Shown in pieces: positions 1 to 12,500 of a stretch of 64,000 nucleotides of DNA. The translations under genes and the position numbers were made by a program. The stretch's first letter is position 1. Every line of letters starts with the position of its first letter. This stretch comes from Poecilobothrus nobilitatus. Lineage: Eukaryota > Arthropoda > Insecta > Diptera > Dolichopodidae. Location of the stretch: positions 270,819,240-270,883,239 of the forward strand of contig OX352772.1 in the NCBI GenBank assembly GCA_947095535.1, given 5' to 3'. Below the pieces are notes generated by a model. That model had not been told where the DNA came from. It saw only the letters and a list, made by a program, of their open reading frames with translations, and did no database searches.

Positions 1-585
1 TAAAGAAAATTATAAAACGAGCTAAAAACTTATCTAAAAACATTCATTCAGATCAAGGTAAAAAATTTTTCAATTCGATATTTCAAAATTTTGTTGTAAA
101 GAAGGGTATTAATCACTATCATACTTACTCTGAAATGACAACATCTATTGTAGAACACTTTAATCGAACTTTGAAAAATTTAATGTGTATCTTTATTAAA
201 CACCTAAAATTCCACTAAACATAGAACAACTAAATTATCCCATGAAAAAATTTCTAAGAAAAACGAAACATTTATTTTAAAAAATGTTTACATGCAACCT
301 AAAATTTCTGTGAAAACTAAATATAAAGTTGGGGACTATGTTAGAATAAGTAAATACAAAAAAACTTTTGAAAAAGGTTATCAACTGAATTGGTCTACTG
401 AAATTTTTAAAATGATCAAAGTAGACAGTACCTATCCGATCACATCTATTAAACACCCAAACGCATTTTCTTGTCGAGAAAATTTTAAAGAAAAAAGGCA
501 ATAAAGTTTTTGTTAAATAGCTTGGATTTAACAAAACACATAACACAGATAAATTCAACAAATATTGTTTAATATATGTAAAATA
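1..585 (+). pseudogene. Polinton-type integrase, 3' part (copy A)
   Basis: The window opens inside a retroviral-like (rve) integrase frame that ends at 216-218. The visible part holds the second catalytic Asp (HSDQGKKFFN) and the catalytic Glu (SIVEHFNRTLK). A second frame at 292-501 continues with the SH3/chromo-like C-terminal region (KYKVGDYVRISKYKKTF, then QLNWSTEIF). After that, 498-585 reads like a chromodomain tail, with TAG where an aromatic residue is expected. The pieces are separated by stops and frameshifts, so this copy is not functional. Copy B at 7078 holds the intact N-terminal part. In Polintons the integrase inserts the element; the family is known, the assignment of this piece is by motif. 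Confidence 0.8.
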
Positions 586-1239
586 AAACTTTAATAAGGA
601 TCTGCAAAACTTGATAACCAGTGAAAAATAAAATAAAATCTTAACATCTGAAAAATAAAATAAAATCCTAACATCTGAAAAATGAAAATAAACAATACAA
701 ATTTATTGGAATTAAAATTTTTTATTGAACAAATTCTTTATATAAAATTCTTAATATAAAAAACATAATTCTTAATATAGAACAAATTCTATGTTTTGTG
801 GCTAATTGAAAATTACCATGTTCTTCTTTTAGAATTAACTCATTTTCCTCGTTTACGATAATTATAAAAAAAATAATATAGTATAAATATAATATTATTT
901 AGGGTCTCAAAGACCAATTTTCAACCGTAAACGGTGCTTATTTTTTTAATTTTATTAATTTTATAGAGGCTACTTGGTTGTTGTTGTTGTTGCTGATCAT
1001 GATAAAGTGGCATTTTCGCTATCTTCTTTTTTTTGTGGGAATTTAAACTTGAATGGTTACGTCATCCAACACGTAAACCTGGTCGAATTCCTGTGCCATC
1101 CTGCTTGTTTCAAATTAAACTGATATTTTTATAAAAACTTGACGTATTTATATACAAATTTCGAGTAATGTTAAAATAAAATAAAGACTTTAGAATTAGT
1201 TACACTCTTGCAAGTATTTTCTAAGTGGGAAGGGTAAAA

Positions 1240-1775
1240 TCTATCAAAAATGTTGATTACAATGTTTTTATTATCATCTATCAAAAATGTTAATTACAAT
1301 GGTCGCGTTCAGTACCATCCAGCGCTACAAAAAAACTGCAGGGCTCGATAAAATTTTCTACTGAACGATTTTTTTATCTACATTGTAGCGCTACATGAAT
1401 TTTGCAGCAAGAAAATTTTACGCTAAATTATGTAGCGACTTTTTATTGACGTTTATGTGTTTACATTTAATGCCAAAAATTTTGGTTTACAAAATTTTGT
1501 GAGAAATTTTGGATTTCAAGCATTTTTTTAAAAATTGATAAATTGAGAGATAAAAAATATAAGATTTAAAAAACAAAAATACGATTTAAATAAAATAAAA
1601 ATATACGAAATGTCACAAAAAATTAAATGTCATTTAATTTTGCTGCAAATCGTTCAGTACAAACATGCAGCGCTAAATGGTACACCGCTGCAATTCAGTA
1701 TAGCGCTAGATTCTCCTGAACGCGACCAATGTTTTTGTTACCATCTATCAAAAATGTTGATTACAATGTAATTTA
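1240..1775. repeat. 37-bp tandem repeat, three units, one split by a MITE
   Basis: Three units begin with ATCTATCAAAAATGTT and continue with GATTACAATG plus a T-rich tail, at about 1240, 1277 and 1743. The second unit is interrupted at 1301 by the MITE and resumes at 1728. The intact first unit shows what the second looked like before insertion. The same array is present in copy B from about 8558. Confidence 0.8.
1301..1727. mobile_element. 427-bp MITE with GGTCGCGTTCAG termini (copy A)
   Basis: The element starts GGTCGCGTTCAG and ends with the exact reverse complement CTGAACGCGACC, giving 12-bp perfect terminal inverted repeats. It is flanked by AAT on both sides (1298-1300 and 1728-1730), a 3-bp target duplication confirmed by the intact neighbouring tandem unit. 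Near both ends AGCGCTA-type motifs recur, as subterminal transposase-binding sites often do. There is no coding capacity. A 3-bp duplication fits PIF/Harbinger-like transposons, but the family is not established. Confidence 0.85.
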
Positions 1776-2204
1776 TTAAATTATCGCTTGATTATAATGT
1801 TGTAATACTATTTTCTATTTAAAATACTTATAAGCTGAGAATCTAATTATTAATGAAATATAATTTATTATAGTGTCATTTGATTACAATTTATTATTAT
1901 TATATTTTATTAAACGTAATTAAAATTACAGTTAACATTATTATTTTTCAAGCTCTAGCTGCCAGGGCTATCGGCTTTTATTACAATTTATATTTTTAAG
2001 ATAAGTATTAAATTGTATTTTGAAAATTACAATCTTGCATAGAATTTTCTATTTACATATTAAAATAGGATTAAGAAGGAATTCTAGTTAAAACAACTAA
2101 AATTTATTAAAGTGTCATTTTAATTTAAGAGAATGAATCTGTATTGAAAATTTAATATTATTCTGTTATTCAAACATTTAACATCTGAAATTCGTATAAA
2201 GAAA

Positions 2205-5200
2205 ATGTCGAAAAAAAGTATTTTACAAAGACTTCTTACCGGAACTATAACGCCTTGCACAATAGTAAGCGAGAATTCGACATTTGTTAAACGGTTTAAT
2301 ATGAACGGTCATAAAATAAAATTTGTAATTAAATCTGTACCTGAAAATAGAGAACCAAATAGCTGGATTAAGAATGCTATACATTAAATAATCAGGATTG
2401 CTGTGAAAGATGTGAATTCCACTGATAAGATTGGGTTGACATTTTGTGGAGAGAGCTTCGAACATCAAGGTCCTGCGTATCTCAGTTTTGGATCCGCTCA
2501 TGAACTTAAATTTAGCGACGTTTAGAATGTAATTTCTAATGTTTTTCAAAGTAATTCTGAAGGTAGTTATTTATAATGCATTTTTTGTTTCATTTTTTGT
2601 AAACTATTTTTATTTTACGTCTATAAGCTTAAGTACAGACACTTTTTGTTTAACAGTTACCCATGTTAGATTACTTACCGGTAGAGGTAGAAATAATAAA
2701 TATTCAAATTCTAAGGAGGAATCCTTAAAAAGAAAAGTAATAATAACAATAAAAAATAGCGATAATTTATGTCTACCACGTGCACTTGTTGTTTCAATAG
2801 CTAAAATTTAAAAATTTATTGAATATGAAAAAATTCGAAAAAATATAGGTAAACTTCAAACTTTAACAGCTTTAAAATTATTAAAAACATCAAAAATAAC
2901 AATTCCATCTGAAGGTTGCGGAATTCGTGAATTGAATCAATTTCAAAAATTTTTACATAAACACAAAATTGTTATATATAAATATGGAACAAGTGGTGCA
3001 GAAGTAATATTTGAAGGATTTAATAATAGAAAAAAATGAACCTACTATACCATAATAATCATTACAATGTAATAACTTCTCTCGCAACTGCTTTTTGCAC
3101 ACCATTTTATTGTGAAGAATGTCATATTCCGCATTCTAAGAAAATTAACATAGGTATTCGAAAAGTTGCCCTTGCTGTCAAAACTCACGGGCTTGTTCAA
3201 TTAATGGTAAAAACATTTTATGTATACAGTGCAATCGCGCGCAAATAAAAGTACATGTTCCAAGTTTATGTGTGGCTCAACTGAGATGCCTTAAATGTAT
3301 AAACATTGATGCTCTATACTTCTATGAAAAATGTAAATTAAGAGAAAGAATTTTTAAAACGTTTCATGGAATTTATTTTAAAATTACGGAAGGAATTCAA
3401 AGATTGTCATAATTTCTCATAATGAACAGGCGTTTGACCATCAGTTTATTCTGAATTATATACTCAATAAAACTGTACTTGAACCAAAGTTAATTATGCG
3501 AGGTACAAAAATTATTGTTATTATAATTGATAATATTAAATTTATTGATTCTATGAACTACTTTCCTATGGCCTTGGCAAAATTACCAAAAGCTTTTAAT
3601 TTATCGATTAATTTGAAAAAAGATTATTTTCCACATCTATTTAATAAATTCGAAAATGAAAATTACATTGGCTCACTTCCAGCTATTAAGTATTATAACT
3701 CTAATATAATGAAAGCAGATGAGCGTAATGAATGTGGTTTTTAATGTGTTATGAACAAAATAGAAACTCAGAATTTAATATGGAGAAAGATATTTTAAAG
3801 TACTGTAAAAATGATGTTGAAATTCCAACTAAAGCATGTCTGGTTTTCAGAAATTTTTTTTTTAGAAGAATGTAATGTGAATCCCTTTTTAGAAGAAACA
3901 ACAATAGCTTTTGCCTGTAATCTTATATATAGAAGAAACTTTCTCAAATCAAATACTAGAGGTATTATACAAAGAAAAGGGTATAGGATGGTAGGCAATC
4001 AATCAAAAATTGCCATGCAATGGCTTATTTGAGAAAAAGATTTGAGAAAAATTGATTTGAAATGTTCATTTAATGGAAAAGAAAAACAAATTGGAAATGT
4101 TAGGGTCGATGGATTTTGCGAAGAGACTAACGAAATATTTGAATTCTACGGTTGCTATTATCATGGATATCCAAAATGTTTAACAAACCAGAGGGATATA
4201 CCACTACATGATAACTCTGGCGATATTTTGAATCGACGATATGAAAAAACATTAATGAGATCAGAGTTTATAAAATCATGTGGATATAAAGTTATTGAGA
4301 TGTGGGAATGTGAATTCCGTGAGCTAATGAGACACAATGAAAATATGAGATATTTAGAAAATCATTCATTAATTAATTTAGTTCCTTTAAGTCCTCGTGA
4401 TGCATTTTTGGCGGAAGAACGGGAAATACTTACACATATTATTAATGTAAACAAGGAGAAAAAATTAAATACATAGATGTATGTTCCTTACATATGCTTG
4501 CAAACGAGGTAAATTTCCCATAAACCATCCTAAGATTTATGTTGGAGAAGATACCTGCCCTAAGTTAAACAGAATGACTATTGACGGTATTATTAAATGT
4601 AAAATCTTACCACCAACAAATCTATTACACTCCGTGTTACCTGTCAAACAAAATAATAAATTGATCTTCTCACTATATAACACTTGTAGGGAACAAAAAT
4701 ATCAAGGAAAATACTGTGAACATACAGACGATGAAAGGCCATTAGTAGGAACTTGGGTAATTGATTAAATTAAAAAAGCAATTGAAAAAGGGTATAAACT
4801 TTTAAATATTTATGAAGTTTGGGAATACGAAACAGTAAAGTATGACAATTGCAATGGTATTGATGGTTTATTCACTAAAATGATGAACAAATTTATAAAG
4901 ATTAAACAAGAAGTTTCTGGATGGCCAATAAAAAGTCAAACTCAAAAAGAAAAGGAAGAATATATTGATAGTTTTTTTGAAAAGAAAGAAATTAAATTAG
5001 AATACGATAAAGTAGTTAGTAACCCTGGTTTAAGATCTTTTGCTAAGATTATTTTAAACTCATTCTGGGGAAAATTTGGGCAAAGAGAAAATCAACAACA
5101 AACCACTATTATAAATAAACCTTTTAAACTTTACGACTTAATAACAAACCCCTCCGTAGAAGTATGTCACATATTCCCAGTAAATGAAGAAAACATAGTG

Positions 5201-5636
5201 GTTAGTTGGAAATATAAAGAAGAAGTAGTAACTTCTTTATCTACTGTCAACGTAGGTATCGCTGCTTATACAACAACATATGCTCGTCTTTAACTTTACA
5301 GTTATCTAGAGAAGCTGGATAGTAGAGTATTAAAAAATAGTTCATAAAGTTAAAGGATTATCTCTTAGTTATGAAGCTTCTCTAAAAATTAATTTTAATA
5401 GCATAAAGGAAGCAGTTTTAAATTCATTGAATACTGCAGACACATCGTCATTTCAGAAAATATTTGTCGAAATAAAAATCATAATGTACTTACAATTCCC
5501 GAAATAAAAAATATCAACCAAAATTGTATGGATATAACAAAACGTATTCATTCAAATTTGTACATTTTTATTTGTATTGTAAAAATATTTGTTTGTAGAT
5601 ATATTAATTTAAAATTTTTAAGAATGTAATAATAAA
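2205..5636 (+). pseudogene. Polinton-type DNA polymerase B (copy A)
   Basis: Fragments in changing frames match a Maverick/Polinton protein-primed family-B polymerase (DNA_pol_B_2) in order. They are an N-terminal piece (2205-2384), a Cys/His zinc-binding region (about 3110-3290) and an exonuclease region (about 3420-3740, with NYFPMALAKLPKAF). Next come the CKNDVE segment (about 3795), the region with FEFYGCYYHG (4042-4473), the palm entry (GKFPINHPKIYVGED, 4505) and NSFWGKFGQ (about 5055). The tail (KVKG..., about 5345-5630) follows almost directly. The catalytic DTDS segment that should lie between 5300 and 5345 is missing, and the SLYP motif near 4480 is frameshifted. This copy is dead. 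Its role in the family is replication of the element. Confidence 0.85.
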
Positions 5637-5758
5637 AAAAAAAATCTACATGTAAAAGTAGACATTATTTACATATATATACTAAGTATATACAGTTCTA
5701 TACTTTCGATTTTTTTTATGATCATTACATTTTTCAGAATCTTAATAAATTCTTAACA

Positions 5759-5843
5759 TATCCAGCCAATGGAGTAGTAGTTAAGAGCACCACCTCTCAC
5801 TCGTAATGGATGAGAGGTTTCGGGTTCGATCCCCGGCTGGGTA
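5759..5843 (+). pseudogene. tRNA-like sequence (copy A)
   Basis: The ends TATCCAG and CTGGGTA can pair as a 7-bp acceptor stem with one G-T pair. The T arm is TCGGG-TTCGATC-CCCGG with a consensus B box. An A-box-like stretch (TGGAGTAGTAGTTAAGAGC) and a strong central hairpin (CCTCTCA/TGAGAGG) lie between. The anticodon arm and D arm do not fold canonically and position 8 is not T. A tRNA-derived pseudogene or SINE head is likelier than a working tRNA. Copy B carries an internally deleted version. Confidence 0.55.
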
Positions 5844-6094
5844 AATAAAAAATATATATAATACTATATATACTCTTATAACATATTATCTTATAATTTA
5901 TAATCTAATATTTAATACCTAAAAATAGAAAATAATAATTAATAACAAAAATAATATAAATAAATACCTATAATCATGTTCCAGAAATAATCTATATCTA
6001 ATAAAATATAATACTTAGCAATATAATTAATATTAAAAACCTTTAGTTAAAACGTAGTAATGGAAGATCAAGGTTCGAACACAAATTTGATGTT

Positions 6095-6541
6095 GAGCTA
6101 TACATATTTTCTCAACTGAAATCAGTCATTAAAAGTTCTTGTTGGTTTTGATACAGAAGCTCTTATAGCAACTTGCATTTCTCACCGTATTGGAAAAAAG
6201 CCAGCTATTGTAAAATATCATGATTGGTGTAAGTTCCATCAGCAATTTTATGAAAAATATTCGAAACAATCAATAAAGAATACAAAATTATGTTTACAAT
6301 ATGAGTTAAGAATTGCTATTGGCCGATGTCTGAGAAAACTGACACATTTTACAACTTAATTAATTTTCTTCAAGCTGTAATGATTCACAATAAAAGTGCT
6401 GAATCAAATTTTCGGGAATATGTTATTAAATATATAGAAACATGTCAAGAAAAACATGTTATGAAATTGCACGAAGAATACAGCGTTATAGCGTTCAATG
6501 CAATTATTCTAGATTGTTTTTTGAAATACCTGTACTACTAG
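6095..6541 (+). other. Unrecognised coding-like stretch in two frames
   Basis: About 6150-6340 is open in one frame and gives a Trp/Cys/His-containing peptide including HDWCKFHQQFYEKYSK. A shifted frame (6326-6541) then gives a 71-residue peptide with EKHVMKLHEEY. Together they look like one decayed gene of roughly 130 residues split by a frameshift. It lies in the part of the unit that occurs only once here, upstream of the integrase. I recognise no family; a minor Polinton protein is possible but not shown. Confidence 0.3.
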
Positions 6542-6680
6542 AAAATAAAATTTGTAATATTTTAGTCAAGAACAACAATCAATGAAAAATTTGTAAAATT
6601 TATTTAATTTGTTTTTATTATGAAATACTTATAAATGCAATATATATATTTATACAAATATTCTTATATATTATTTTAAT

Positions 6681-6929
6681 CTATAGATTATTTCTAAAAA
6701 ATTCTGCAAAATAGTCACGATCTCCTTCTTGGTTATTTATTTTCCAAATTTGTTGCTCATCTGTATCTTCATCTAAGACTTGAAACGGTGGTATGAATTC
6801 TTCAGGTTCCATTAATTCCTTCTCATCTACAGTAGATATAATTTCATCAACTTGGACCTCATTTTGAATACTGACTATTGCTAGTAAATGGAAATGTTGT
6901 TGAATCAGCTGGCATTTTTGTAAAATATC
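6681..6929 (-). other. Open reading frame without start, unknown
   Basis: The minus strand is open from 6929 to a stop at 6681-6683 and encodes about 80 acidic residues, including EPEEFIPPFQVLDEDTDEQ and ending YFAEFFRNNL. The only internal Met is mid-frame, so it may be an exon or the end of a decayed gene. The biased acidic composition is not what random AT-rich sequence gives, which is why it is listed. No function can be assigned. Confidence 0.25.
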
Positions 6930-7077
6930 TTAACAAAATTGAATTAAAAATGATTTGCCAGTAAAATTGAAATGCGTTATATACTGTAGAACCCAGTCAA
7001 AATTCAAAGTTTTCAGAGTATATAAATAAAGAAATGTAAAATTTGAGTTTTAAAACTAGTTAGATGGTGTAAAAATC

Positions 7078-7898
7078 ATGTCAAGATCACAAATAGTAAA
7101 AGAAATACATAGAACAGCTAGAAAAAGGTATCTTAGAAGGAAAGTCAAGCAGAAAGTAGTAAATGATACCTGGCAAATTGATCTAGTGGAAATGATTCCT
7201 TATGGAAAATTCAACAAAGGTTTTAAATATATGCTTACCGTTATAGATATATTTTCTAAATATGCTTATGCTGAACCAATTAAAACTAAAACCAGGAGTA
7301 ATGTTTTAAATGCTTTAAAGAAAATTATAAAACGAGCTAAAAACTTATCTAAAAACATTCATTCAGATCAAGGTAAAAAATTTTTCAATTCGATATTTCA
7401 AAATTTTGTTGTAAAGAAGGGTATTAATCACTATCATACTTACTCTGAAATGACAACATCTATTGTAGAACACTTTAATCGAACTTTGAAAAATTTAATG
7501 TGTATCTTTATTAAACACCTAAAATTCCACTAAACATAGAACAACTAAATTATCCCATGAAAAAATTTCTAAGAAAAACGAAACATTTATTTTAAAAAAT
7601 GTTTACATGCAACCTAAAATTTCTGTGAAAACTAAATATAAAGTTGGGGACTATGTTAGAATAAGTAAATACAAAAAAACTTTTGAAAAAGGTTATCAAC
7701 TGAATTGGTCTACTGAAATTTTTAAAATGATCAAAGTAGACAGTACCTATCCGATCACATCTATTAAACACCCAAACGTATTTTCTTGTCGAGAAAATTT
7801 TAAAGAAAAAAGGCAATAAAGTTTTTGTTAAATAGCTTGGATTTAACAAAACACATAACACAGATAAATTCAACAAATATTGTTTAATATATGTAAAA
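7078..7898 (+). pseudogene. Polinton-type integrase (copy B, 5' part intact)
   Basis: The first frame, 7078-7533 (151 aa), is an rve-type DDE integrase core. D35 lies in TWQIDLVEM, D97 in HSDQGKKFF and E131 in IVEHFNR, so all three catalytic residues are present. An N-terminal His/Arg-rich piece precedes it. A stop follows at 7531-7533. The C-terminal SH3/chromo-like region then continues in another frame at 7607-7816 and a chromodomain-like tail runs to about 7898, again with in-frame stops. The start is the ATG at 7078; the N-terminal zinc-binding domain usual upstream is not visible. Integrase plus polymerase B is the Polinton signature. Confidence 0.85.
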
Positions 7899-8618
7899 TA
7901 AAACTTTAATAAGGATCTGCAAAACTTGATAACCAGTGATAACCTTGATAACCAAATCTTAACATCTGAAAAATAAAATAAAATCCTAACATCTGAAAAA
8001 TGAAAATAAACAATACAAATTTATTGGAATTAAAATTTTTTATTGAACAAATTCTTTATATAAAATTCTTAATATAAAAAACATAATTCTTAATATAGAA
8101 CAAATTCTATGTTTTGTGGCTAATTGAAAATTACCATGTTCTTCTTTTAGAATTAACTCATTTTCCTCGTTTACGATAATTATAAAAAAAATAATATAGT
8201 ATAAATATAATATTATTTAGGGTCTCAAAGACCAATTTTCAACCGTAAACGGTGCTTATTTTTTTAATTTTATTAATTTTATAGAGGCTACTTGGTTGTT
8301 GTTGTTGTTGCTGATCATGATAAAGTGGCATTTTCGCTATCTTCTTTTTTTTGTGGGAATTTAAACTTGAATGGTTACGTCATCCAACACGTAAACCTTG
8401 TCGAATTCCTGTGCCATCCTGCTTGTTTCAAATTAAACTGATATTTTTATAAAAACTTGACGTATTTATATACAAATTTCGAGTAATGTTAAAATAAAAT
8501 AAAGACTTTAGAATTAGTTACACTCTTGCAAGTATTTTCTAAGTGGGAAGGGTAAAATCTATCAAAAATGTTGATTACAATGTTTTTATTATCATCTATC
8601 AAAAATGTTAATTACAAT

Positions 8619-9045
8619 GGTCGCGTTCAGTACCATCCAGCGCTACAAAAAAACTGCAGGGCTCGATAAAATTTTCTACTGAACGATTTTTTTATATACA
8701 TTGTAGCGCTACATGAATTTTGCAGCAAGAAAATTTTACGCTAAATTATGTAGCGACTTTTTATTGACGTTTATGTGTTTACATTTAATGCCAAAAATTT
8801 TGGTTTACAAAATTTTGTGAGAAATTTTGGATTTCAAGCATTTTTTTAAAAATTGATAAATTGAGAGATAAAAAATATAAGATTTAAAAAACAAAAATAC
8901 GATTTAAATAAAATAAAAATATACGAAATGTCACAAAAAATTAAATGTCATTTAATTTTGCTGCAAATCGTTCAGTACAAACATGCAGCGCTAAATGGTA
9001 CACCGCTGCAATTCAGTATAGCGCTAGATTCTCCTGAACGCGACC
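8619..9045. mobile_element. 427-bp MITE with GGTCGCGTTCAG termini (copy B)
   Basis: Same element as at 1301-1727, same termini and AAT target duplication, with only point differences (for example near 8696). It was duplicated with the unit rather than inserted independently. Confidence 0.85.
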
Positions 9046-9522
9046 AATGTTTTTGTTACCATCTATCAAAAATGTTGATTACAATGTAATTTACTAAATT
9101 ATCGCTTGATTATAATGTTGTAATACTATTTTCTATTTAAAATACTTATAAGCTGAGAATCTAATTATTAATGAAATATAATTTATTATAGTGTCATTTG
9201 ATTACAATTTATTATTATTATATTTTATTAAACGTAATTAAAATTACAGTTAACATTATTATTTTTCAAGCTCTAGCTGCCAGGGCTATCGGCTTTTATT
9301 ACAATTTATATTTTTAAGATAAGTATTAAATTGTATTTTGAAAATTACAATCTTGCATAGAATTTTCTATTTACATATTAAAATAGGATTAAGAAGGAAT
9401 TCTAGTTAAAACAACTAAAATTTATTAAAGTGTCATTTTAATTTAAGAGAATGAATCTGTATTGAAAATTTAATATTATTCTGTTATTCAAACATTTAAC
9501 ATCTGAAATTCGTATAAAGAAA

Positions 9523-12500
9523 ATGTCGAAAAAAAGTATTTTACAAAGACTTCTTACCGGAACTATAACGCCTTGCACAATAGTAAGCGAGAATTCGACA
9601 TTTGTTAAACGGTTTAATATGAACGGTCATAAAATAAAATTTGTAATTAAATCCGTACCTGAAAATAGAGAACCAAATAGCTGGATTAAGAATGCTATAC
9701 ATTAAATAATCAGGATTGCTGTGAAAGATGTGAATTCCACTGATAAGATTGGGTTGACATTTTGTGGAGAGAGCTTCGAACATCAAGGTCCTGCGTATCT
9801 CAGTTTTGGATCCGCTCATGAACTTAAATTTAGCGACGTTTAGAATGTAATTTCTAATGTTTTTCAAAGTAATTCTGAAGGTAGTTATTTATAATGCATT
9901 TTTTGTTTCATTTTTTGTAAACTATTTTTATTTTACGTCTATAAGCTTAAGTACAGACACTTTTTGTTTAACAGTTACCCATGTTAGATTACTTACCGGT
10001 AGAGGTAGAAATAATAAATATTCAAATTCTAAGGAGGAATCCTTAAAAAGAAAAGTAATAATAACAATAAAAAATAGCGATAATTTATGTCTACCACGTG
10101 CACTTGTTGTTTCAATAGCTAAAATTTAAAAATTTATTGAATATGAAAAAATTCGAAAAAATATAGGTAAACTTCAAACTTTAACAGCTTTAAAATTATT
10201 AAAAACATCAAAAATAACAATTCCATCTGAAGGTTGCGGAATTCGTGAATTGAATCAATTTCAAAAATTTTTACATAAACACAAAATTGTTATATATAAA
10301 TATGGAACAAGTGGTGCAGAAGTAATATTTGAAGGATTTAATAATAGAAAAAAAATGAACCTACTATACCATAATAATCATTACAATGTAATAACTTCTC
10401 TCGCAACTGCTTTTTGCACACCATTTTATTGTGAAGAATGTCATATTCCGCATTCTAAGAAAATTAACATAGGTATTCGAAAAGTTGCCCTTGCTGTCAA
10501 AACTCACGGGCTTGTTCAATTAATGGTAAAAACATTTTATGTATACAGTGCAATCGCGCGCAAATAAAAGTACATGTTCCAAGTTTATGTGTGGCTCAAC
10601 TGAGATGCCTTAAATGTATAAACATTGATGCTCTATACTTCTATGAAAAATGTAAATTAAGAGAAAGAATTTTTAAAACGTTTCATGGAATTTATTTTAA
10701 AATTACGGAAGGAATTCAAAGATTGTCATAATTTCTCATAATGAACAGGCGTTTGACCATCAGTTTATTCTGAATTATATACTCAATAAAACTGTACTTG
10801 AACCAAAGTTAATTATGCGAGGTACAAAAATTATTGTTATTATAATTGATAATATTAAATTTATTGATTCTATGAACTACTTTCCTATGGCCTTGGCAAA
10901 ATTACCAAAAGCTTTTAATTTATCGATTAATTTGAAAAAAGATTATTTTCCACATCTATTTAATAAATTCGAAAATGAAAATTACATTGGCTCACTTCCA
11001 GCTATTAAGTATTATAACTCTAATATAATGAAAGCAGATGAGCGTAATGAATGTGGTTTTTAATGTGTTATGAACAAAATAGAAACTCAGAATTTAATAT
11101 GGAGAAAGATATTTTAAAGTACTGTAAAAATGATGTTGAAATTCCAACTAAAGCATGTCTGGTTTTCAGAAATTTTTTTTTTAGAAGAATGTAATGTGAA
11201 TCCCTTTTTAGAAGAAACAACAATAGCTTTTGCCTGTAATCTTATATATAGAAGAAACTTTCTCAAATCAAATACTAGAGGTATTATACAAAGAAAAGGG
11301 TATAGGATGGTAGGCAATCAATCAAAAATTGCCATGCAATGGCTTATTTGGGAAAAAGATTTGAGAAAAATTGATTTGAAATGTTCATTTAATAGAAAAG
11401 AAAAACAAATTGGAAATGTTAGGGTCGATGGATTTTGCGAAGAGACTAACGAAATATTTGAATTCTACGGTTGCTATTATCATGGACATCCAAAATGTTT
11501 AACAAACCAGAGGGATATACCACTACATGATAACTCTGGCGATACTTTGAATCGACGATATGAAAAAACATTAATGAGATCAGAGTTTATAAAATCATGT
11601 GGATATAAAGTTATTGAGATGTGGGAATGTGAATTCCGTGAGCTAATGAGACACAATGAAAATATGAGATATTTAGAAAATCATTCATTAATTAATTTAG
11701 TTCCTTTAAGTCCTCGTGATGCATTTTTGGCGGAAGAACGGGAAATACTTACACATATTATTAATGTAAACAAGGAGAAAAAATTAAATACATAGATGTA
11801 TGTTCCCTACATATGCTTGCAAACGAGGGAAATTTCCCATAAACCATCCTAAGATTTATGTTGGAGAAGATACCTGCCCCAAGTTAAACAGAATGACTAT
11901 TGACGGTATTATTAAATGTAAAATCTTACCACCAACAAATCTATTACACTCCGTGTTACCTGTCAAACAAAATAATAAATTGATCTTCTCACTATATAAC
12001 ACTTGTAGGGAACAAAAATATCAAGGAAAATACTGTGAACATACAGACGATGAAAGGCCATTAGTAGGAACTTGGGTAATTGATTAAATTAAAAAAGCAA
12101 TTGAAAAAGGGTATAAACTTTTAAATATTTATGAAGTTTGGGAATACGAAACAGTAAAGTATGACAATTGCAATGGTATTGATGGTTTATTCACTAAAAT
12201 GATGAACAAATTTATAAAGATTAAACAAGAAGTTTCTGGATGGCCAATAAAAAGTCAAACTCAAAAAGAAAAGGAAGAATATATTGATAGTTTTTTTGAA
12301 AAGAAAGAAATTAAATTAGAATACGATAAAGTAGTTAGTAACCCTGGTTTAAGATCTTTTGCTAAGATTATTTTAAACTCATTCTGGGGAAAATTTGGGC
12401 AAAGAGAAAATCAACAACAAACCACTATTATAAATAAACCTTTTAAACTTTACGACTTAATAACAAACCCCTCCGTAGAAGTATGTCACATATTCCCAGT

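Larger units (their letters stand above)
586..2200. other. Non-coding part of the Polinton unit
   Basis: I see no gene here. It is AT-rich with a short TTG tract near 982-998, a 37-bp tandem repeat (about 1240-1775) and one inserted MITE (1301-1727). The same layout recurs in copy B at 7901-9520. No terminal inverted repeat typical of Polinton ends was recognised. Confidence 0.6.
1..6017 (+). repeat. Tandem duplication, copy A (left-truncated by window edge)
   Basis: Positions 1-6017 recur at 7316-13324 in direct orientation. Over the whole length only scattered substitutions and small indels separate the copies. One example is a TGA at 4030-4032 that reads TGG in copy B. Another is one extra A near 10354. 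Similarity ends sharply at 6017/13324. The 1.3 kb at 6018-7315 therefore occurs only once here and lies between the copies, so the unit is about 7.3 kb. The content is a decayed Polinton-like element. The left end of copy A lies outside the window. Confidence 0.95.

Noticed and set aside
2223..2549. Minus-strand 108-codon frame, repeated at 9541-9867
   Set aside because: Shadow of the polymerase gene remnant on the plus strand; no domain, and present twice only because the unit is duplicated.
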